From NCBI GenBank assembly GCA_037367405.1, contig JAZKJV010000150.1, forward strand, positions 186,001 through 250,000: DNA of 64,000 bases. Direction: 5' to 3'. Of this stretch, positions 57,770-64,000 are shown one piece after another. The translations under genes were made by a program, and so were the position numbers. The stretch is from Ottelia alismoides. Lineage: Eukaryota > Streptophyta > Magnoliopsida > Alismatales > Hydrocharitaceae. Position 1 is the stretch's first letter. Each line of letters starts with the position of its first letter. The notes below the pieces were generated by a model. It was given only the letters and a program-made list of their open reading frames with translations. It had not been told where the DNA came from and searched no databases.

Positions 57770-58830
57770 TGCAATAAGTGCAAAAAGAAAAAGAAAGAAA
57801 AGAAAAAGAAGAACTTGGATTTAGTTTAATTATCAAACTTATCTTCATAAAATCAAAGTTTGGAGCTTAAGTCAGACCCTTGGAATTTTAGTGCGGGCGG
57901 AACCTTAATGAGAATCGAATTTGAAATCCAACAGTCCTTGAGAATCCCAAAACTCTGTCCATGTCTCCTCTATAGCCAGGTCAGAAGTATCTCAACTCAT
58001 ACGCAAACTCTTACGACTATGAGTCTGACTCGTACAGTGTAAGTGATGGTGGCTCTCTCCAACTAGAATGACAAAGAAACTGACTTCTCCAGTACGACAA
58101 CCCAATGATTCCCCAATCCAACAACTCCATCCTCGAGGAGAGGGGTATTCCCTTCTAAGTTCAAGTGGCAGCCAGCTCAAGAGGAGGGGGTGAAGAGAAG
58201 AATGGACGGTAGCCAGTGTAGCTACCTATCTTGGGACGCAAGACCAGTGTAGTCAAGTCATCCAGTTGCATGCTCACATATTTGACTTTGGAACTCAAGC
58301 TTGCTTATTGACTTTACAACATTTGTACATACTTTGTAGGCTTTTTATTTTTGTACATGCCTGAACTTTTTTTTTGAATACTATTCACAGCAGCATTTAC
58401 ATAAGGAGTTTTTCCTCTTGAGCCAGTAGACTATCCCTCTTTTGAAGTTTTATCGCAACCCACAGCCTCCTGTCTTTAAACTTCCTCATCACTGGACGGG
58501 TTGGGGTGCACTTCCCTCCCTAGAGGAGGACAAATGTTTCCACTTGTGTGCGTCTCATACCGGCAAATCCAATCCCCTCACCACTCCAACTGAGTTGAGT
58601 CATGTGAAAGGTGCAGGTGTCCAAGTTAGGTCATTATCAACAAGAGTCGTGCGTGTGTTCCGAAATACTCTACTAAGGCAGTCAAGAATTCATTGAACCA
58701 AGTCTCGTGATCCTCAAAGAATTAAGTCAACTAGACCTAAAGTACCTCAAACCCAGTTCCTATAAGGTTCCTGTTATTAGGTAGATTTGAAGGTCCAATC
58801 AAACTCCAATCTCCGTATTTTACTTAGACT
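57770..58830 (-). other. Conserved non-coding 3' region of element C
   Basis: Aligns by eye with 11320-12320 of element A, for example GCAACTGGATGACTTG, ATAGGTAGCTACACTGGCTA and CCTCTAGGGAGGGAAGTGC on the minus strand. A one-base indel shifts the only ORF that could be shared, so selection on protein is doubtful. Confidence 0.65.
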
Positions 58831-59700
58831 TGTTTAACTATCAAGCTCAATCCGAAAAATACTCATGCTATGCAAATGATATGCAGAATGCAAAAAATAT
58901 TTTTGTGATGCAATTTTCAAAGATTTTGAACTTTTTATGGGTTTTTGAAAAGATGATGATGATGCACATGCAGATGTTTTTTTTGTATTTTTCAAAAAGA
59001 TTTTTCAAATTTTTTGGATTTTAATTTTTGTAAATGTTTTTGGCATTTTTGAAAACAAAAAGTTTTTTTTGCTGAAAACTAGATTAAAATATTTACACGG
59101 GAGTGCTTCTTATATATACAAGAAGTGGATTTTAAGAATTTACAGAGTAAGTGATCAATTTTATACATATATATAATGGATTTTAGTAAGATGTATGTCT
59201 TCCTCAAACTTATTTGACACAAGTTTTTCAAACAATTTTGAAAACTATAGTCCAATATAATTTTAACAAACAATTTTACAAACATGTACACACATTTGAA
59301 AATCATTTTACAACGGTTTTCTAAACAATATATATATTTTTCAAAATGTTTTTGCAACCATTTTTCAAATCATTTGCAAATCATTTTTCAAATATTTTAT
59401 TTTACACAAAGAAAATAAATTTTTCAAACAAAATATTTATACAAAGGTTGAAAACATGTAACAAAATGTTTTCAAAATAGTTTTCAAAAAGATTTTCACA
59501 CAGATTTTCAAACTATTTTTCAAACATTTTGCAAAAAAAACATTTTCACCTGATTTATTAATCAGTAATTACAAAAAGAATTTGAGGAGTAATCAACATC
59601 TTTTTATTAAGGTTTTTAATGAATTTTTAAGAATTTTTAGCCATATTATTAAGAAAATACAAAAGTACGAGTTATGGCTAAAGTATATACTCAGTATATA
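58831..59700 (-). repeat. TTTTCAAA-rich degenerate repeat region
   Basis: Many irregularly spaced TTTTCAAA/TTTTGAAA units between the conserved segment and the hairpins. No counterpart of this size in element A. Small ORFs here are low-complexity. Confidence 0.6.
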
Positions 59701-59707
59701 CGACCCT

Positions 59708-60052
59708 CCTATACTTAGCTTGAGCTATGTCCTCATAGATCGGGGAGAAAAGAGAAGATATAACTCGTAATAAGTATAGGCAAGTCTAAAGAATAAATGA
59801 ATGAACCAATGAGAAGTTGACCGTCCCCCTTATACTTAGGATCAAGTAATCCTAAGTATAGCAGACTGTACACAACGCAGAGAGGTTCAAGGGTGGGAAT
59901 GAACATGTCGTACTTAGATTGTCTCCCCCTATACTTAGGATCAGATATCCCTAAGTATAGACAAGAAGAGGGGACAATGGAGAGGATCGAAAAGAATGGA
60001 AAACTCAGGGTGCACACCCCCTATACTTAGTACAAAGTACGTCCTAAGTATG
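59708..60052 (-). repeat. Series of four hairpins with PPT-like arms (element C)
   Basis: Hairpins at 60021-60052, 59929-59960, 59831-59860 and 59708-59780 (minus-strand order). Stems use CTATACTTAGGAT against ATCCTAAGTATAG. As in element A, the last of the series is the longest and contains GAGCTATGTC. On the minus strand most are followed by G-rich tracts. Confidence 0.85.
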
Positions 60053-60232
60053 GAAAACTGTCTACAAGGGCGTCACCTTTTTGATAGATAAAGAAAATAG
60101 AAAAGTAAAAGAAGAAAAGAAGAAAAGAAATCAACAGATGAAAGAGTGATATAGACAGATGGATCTATACAGCGGAAGATGGAAGTGATCACCATGTATG
60201 AGATGCAGATGATATGAGTCAAGGAATACATC

Positions 60233-63200
60233 TCATACCAGAAGAATGGGGGCAACGTCAATGGTCGACGGGTCATGATCTAGATATAGTTTCAGGCGTT
60301 GACCGTTGACACGGAAGGTGGAGGAAGATGACGGTTCGGATATGTCAATACTACCATTGTCATGCACCTTCCTGACCACATATGGACCTTTCCACTTGCT
60401 CTGTAATTTCCCTGGAAATAATTTCAGCCTGGAATCAAACAACCATACACGCTGATCTGGCTCAAACTGTTTATGGCTGATATGGGAATCGTGCCATGTC
60501 TTGACTTTCTCCTTGTACTGTAGGCTGCTAGAAAAGGCTGTATCTCTCAGTTCCTCCAGGGCTGCCAACTCTGCTCTCGTCTGGTCTCCTATACTCTCGG
60601 GATCTAACAGTAACTCAGTGACTGCCCAAAAGGATTTATGCTTGATTTCCACAGGCAGATGGCATGACTTGCCATAGACGAGACGAAAAGGAGATGTCCC
60701 CAATGGATTCTTGAAGGATGTCCGATAGGTCCACAAGACCGAGTCCAAAAGTTGTGACCAATATTTTCGGTCTGGGTGGACAACCTTCTGTAAGATAGTT
60801 TTTATCTCCCGGTTTGATACTTCGACAAGACCATTAGTCTGAGGGTGATACGGCGTGGCAACATGATGGTCAATGCCGAACTCGTCTGCAAGGGCCCTAA
60901 CCTTATCATTGATGAAGTGAGACCCCCCGTCTGAAATCAAGACTCTAGGTACCCCGAACCGTGAAATGATATTTTTCCTCAAAAATTTACACACGGTTTT
61001 AGCATCTGCGGCTCGAGCGGGGATGGCCTCAACCCATCGGCTGACATAATCCACAGCAAGCAAAATGTGCTCAAACCCTTGACTCTTAGGAAATGGGCCC
61101 ATGAAATCAATCCCCCATGCATCAAAAACCTCACAAAAGTGAATGGGTTGCATGGGCATCATGTTTCTCTGTCTGCAGGTTCCCATCTTCTGACAGTCAG
61201 TACATCTCTTCACGAACTCATCTGAATCCTTGAAGAGAGTAGGCCACCATAGGCCGGATTGAAGCACCTTATGTGATGTCCTTTTCCCAGAATGATGTCC
61301 TCCAGCCTCGAGTTTGTGGCAGTATGTGAGGATGCTATGCTGCTCTTCTTGAGGAATGCACCTCCTCCAGATGTTGTCCCCTCCTTCATGATAAAGAACG
61401 GATCCTCCCAATGGTAAAGCTTGGCCTTCGCCAGGAAGGTCTCGAGCTTCTGCCTGGGCCAACCTTGTGGGACCGTCTTGGCAACAAGATAGTTCACAAT
61501 GTCAGCGTACCATGGGAGCGAGGTGATAGCCAAGATCGCCTCATCTGGAAATGTCTCGGTGATAGGTGCGCTGGACTCATATTCCTCAAGGTTCTCCAAT
61601 CAGGAAAGATGATCCGCCACCACATTTTTGACTCCAGGCTTATCCTTAATCTCAATATCAAATTCCTGGAGCAGAAGGATCCATCTGGTAAGACGAGCTT
61701 TGGCATCCTTCTTGGCCATTAAATACCAGATGGCGGTGTGATCTGTGTAGATTGTCACTCTAGATCCGAGAATATAAGATCTGTACTTATTCAAAGAAAA
61801 AACTACGGCCAGCATCTCTTTCTCTATCACAGTATAATTCTGCTGAGCGGCATCTAAAGTCCGACTGGCGTAGTGAATGGCAAACGGCAATCCATCCCTC
61901 CTCTGTCCAAGCACAGCCCCAACGGCAAAATCGGAAGCGTCCGTCATGATCTCGAAAGGGAGAGACCAATCAGGTGGCTGAAGGACATGAGCCGAAACAA
62001 CCATACTCTTGAGAGTCTCAAATGACGCGAGACACTTATCATTGACAATGAACTCGGTGTCTTTCGTCAGCAGATCAGTAAACGGTCGGGCAATTCGACT
62101 GAAGTCCTGAATAAACCGTCGGTAGAAACCGACATGCCCCAGAAAAGACCGCAATTGACGCAAATTGGACGGTGGATTGAGTTTTCTAATGATATCCACC
62201 TTGGCCGGATCGACCTCCATGCCCCTGTTGGAGACGATATGGCAAAGGACCGTCCCTTGAGTCACCATGAAGTGACTCTTCTCCCAAGACAAGACAAGAT
62301 TGACCTCAATGCAGCGCTGAAGCACACGGTCTAGGCAGTCAAGACAAGCATCAAACCAGTCGCCATAGATCGAGAAGTCATCCATGATGACATCTAAACA
62401 GTCACCCACCATGTCCAAGAAAATGGACAACATGCACCTTTGGAATGTCGTCGGAGCGTTACATAGACCAAAGGGCATCCGTCTGAAAGCATAAGTCCCA
62501 AACGGACAGGTGAATGTCGTTTTCTCCTGGTCTTCGGGCGCAATGGCCACTTGATTATAACCGGAGTACCCGTCAAGAAAACAGTAATAACTCTTCCCAG
62601 TAGCCACTCGATAATCTGATCAATGAATGGCAGCGGGAAATGATCCTTCTTGGTGGCCTCATTCAATCATCTATAGTCCACACATACCCTCCAAGAAGTG
62701 GGTACGCGGGTAACGATCTCCTCTCCAGACTCATTCACAACTGTAGTGATACCCGTCTTCTTGGGTACCACATGTAATGGACTAACCCGTTTGGAGTCGG
62801 AGATGGGGTAGATAAAATCGGCGCTCCACCACCTCGATATTTCTTTCATGACTACATCTCGAAGATTCGGGTTCAGCCGTCGTTGGAACTCACGCGACGG
62901 CCTAGCGTCATCCTCAAGATAGATGTGGTGGGAGCACAGAGCCGGACTAATACCCTGGAGATCAGCTATACTCCATCCTATCACCTAGCGGTTTCTTTCA
63001 AGAACCTCCATCAGACGAGATTCTTGTTCTCCAGTCAAACCTGTTGAGATAATGACTGGGTGCATATTTGGCTCACCCGCAAGGAATCTATACTTCAGCG
63101 ACTGCGGCAGAGGTTTCAGTTCTGGACAACTGGGAGGTGGCAGATCTGGCTTCTGATATGTCTGTGTGAAGGTGACCAGGTCTGCATGGGAGAACTCTCG

Positions 63201-64000
63201 CTCTGCATGAATCTCTGATGAAGGGCGGCCTGCTGAATCATCAATACACTGCACTGGCTCGCACTCGGTCATGGTTGTTGGCTCAGAAGGAATCAGACAA
63301 GGTAAATATTCATCAAAATCATCCCAATCAATGTCTGAATCCGAGGGATCTGAAGTAGATGATCAAGAGTGAAAATCATCAGCACCACTCGTCCCCACAC
63401 TATCAGCCTCATGTCTATCCTCATCCAGAGGTGTGCTCTTCAGGCTCTCGATTTCCATAAGCTTTAGATATAGTGAATCTCTAGGCAGGGCAAGGGTCTG
63501 TGCCATGGGATCTGTCCAGATAGATTCATCATCTTTCATCACAAAATCACACTCCTGGTGGATGTCTAGCTATTCCTCTTTCATCTGTGCAGCTTCGCTG
63601 GACTACTCCGAGCATTCAAATTCTCTGACTCTGGTTTCCTCGATCATCTCTATTTGTATGGTTTTACCCTATACGCGAAAACATACATTCCCTATATCAT
63701 GATCGGTCACCGCCTTGACTGTGGCCAAGAATGGACGTCCGAGTATGATGGGGGCATCGGTTACCGACTCAGGGATCTCCATGTCCAACACAACAAAGTC
63801 CGTGGGGAATTTCAGGCCCTGAATGGTAATGACCACGTCTTTAAATAACCCCTTCAGCCTCTTAATCGATCTATCAGCAAACTGAAGGACTATCCTGCTC
63901 CTAAGAAGAGGAACAAACTCGAATCGGTCGAGTAAGGCTGCCGGAAGAAGGTTAATTGAAGAGCTGCTGTCTAACAGAGTACGATCAAACTGCTGCTCCT
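60233..64000 (-). pseudogene. Pol pseudogene of element C (protease to integrase)
   Basis: The protease region (about 63670-64000) shows an ILGRPF motif, but the active-site motif reads DSSSS (63957-63971), lacking the glycine of the usual D-T/S-G. RT spans about 62984-62000 with MPFGLCNAP and the MDD catalytic residues at 62378-62386. RNase H ends at about 61600. Integrase (61462-60233, 409 codons open) keeps HHCC, WGIDFMG, ISDGGSHF and NGLVEVSNRE. In-frame stops: 63669, 63603, 63570, 63363, 62985, 62667 and 61600 (left base of each codon). Frameshifts: near 62610 and near 61385. Domain order and motifs match element A, so the assignment is secure; it cannot make a full polyprotein. Confidence 0.92.

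Larger units (their letters stand above)
53971..64000 (-). mobile_element. Athila-lineage retrotransposon C, decayed (5' part outside window)
   Basis: Minus-strand order from the window edge: protease, RT, RNase H and integrase pseudogene, four-hairpin region, conserved non-coding 3' region, pre-PPT hairpin, PPT, 3' LTR. Gag, PBS and 5' LTR lie beyond 64000. The multiple stops make it older than element A. It shares the 3' architecture of A, although the LTR sequences differ. Confidence 0.9.

Noticed and set aside
63433..63848. Plus-strand ORFs opposite element C
   Set aside because: Shadows of the minus-strand linker and protease region of the pol pseudogene.

Overview
The window is plant nuclear DNA, very probably from gene-poor heterochromatin of a flowering plant. 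The evidence is the density of plant-type transposons: Athila-lineage Ty3/gypsy elements with 2.9-3.8 kb LTRs and a tRNA-Asp-type primer site, TRIM elements, Mutator-like (MULE) elements with 9-bp target duplications, hAT-type MITEs and Ulp1 protease remnants. I found no intact host gene, no rRNA or tRNA gene and no CRISPR array. I cannot name the species.

Layout. (1) 1-15863: a young Athila-type element (A, + strand). Its 5' LTR is cut by the window start. It has a PBS, gag, an intact protease-RT-RNase H-integrase ORF, a long non-coding 3' region with four hairpins, a PPT and a complete 3.5-kb 3' LTR. The two LTRs differ at only about 18 sites over 2.77 kb. (2) 15864-19335: PBS, short leader and LTR of a second family (B, - strand), into which A appears to have jumped. 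(3) 19336-21400: TRIM fragments and a MULE-type MITE. (4) 21400-24308: AT-rich, internally duplicated DNA. (5) 24309-31608: a 7.3-kb inverted-repeat MULE derivative with about 2.6-kb arms. Each arm carries a promoter, a (TAATTA)-rich presumed intron and the N-terminal part of a MuDR-type transposase; a 1.26-kb tandem duplication lies in the middle. (6) 31609-37237: hAT MITEs, a Pack-MULE-like element with an 8-bp-TSD hAT insert, a second MULE-type MITE and an array of GGTCGCGACC palindromes. (7) 37238-46417: a decayed MULE-like region with an Ulp1 protease pseudo-exon and a 1.97-kb tandem duplication. It is interrupted by a 3.05-kb chimeric unit (tandem TRIM plus a near-perfect 2.3-kb palindrome) with a 5-bp TSD. 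(8) 46816-53673: a family-B solo LTR (TSD ATGCG) interrupted by a family-C solo LTR (TSD AGCAT). (9) 53971-64000: 3' half of a decayed Athila-type element (C, - strand).

How the parts relate. Families A, B and C are diverged relatives. They share the primer site (A, B), LTR termini starting TGATGAA, paired CACGTG boxes, a U3 hairpin (A, B) and, in A and C, the same ordered series of four hairpins between pol and the PPT. The right arm of each hairpin copies the PPT core. A hairpin directly upstream of the PPT shows a compensatory base-pair change between A and C. The strongest candidates for something unusual are this PPT-mimicking hairpin series, the Mu-killer-like inverted MULE and the chimeric TRIM/palindrome insertion. 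All identity and age statements are by eye; no alignment was run.
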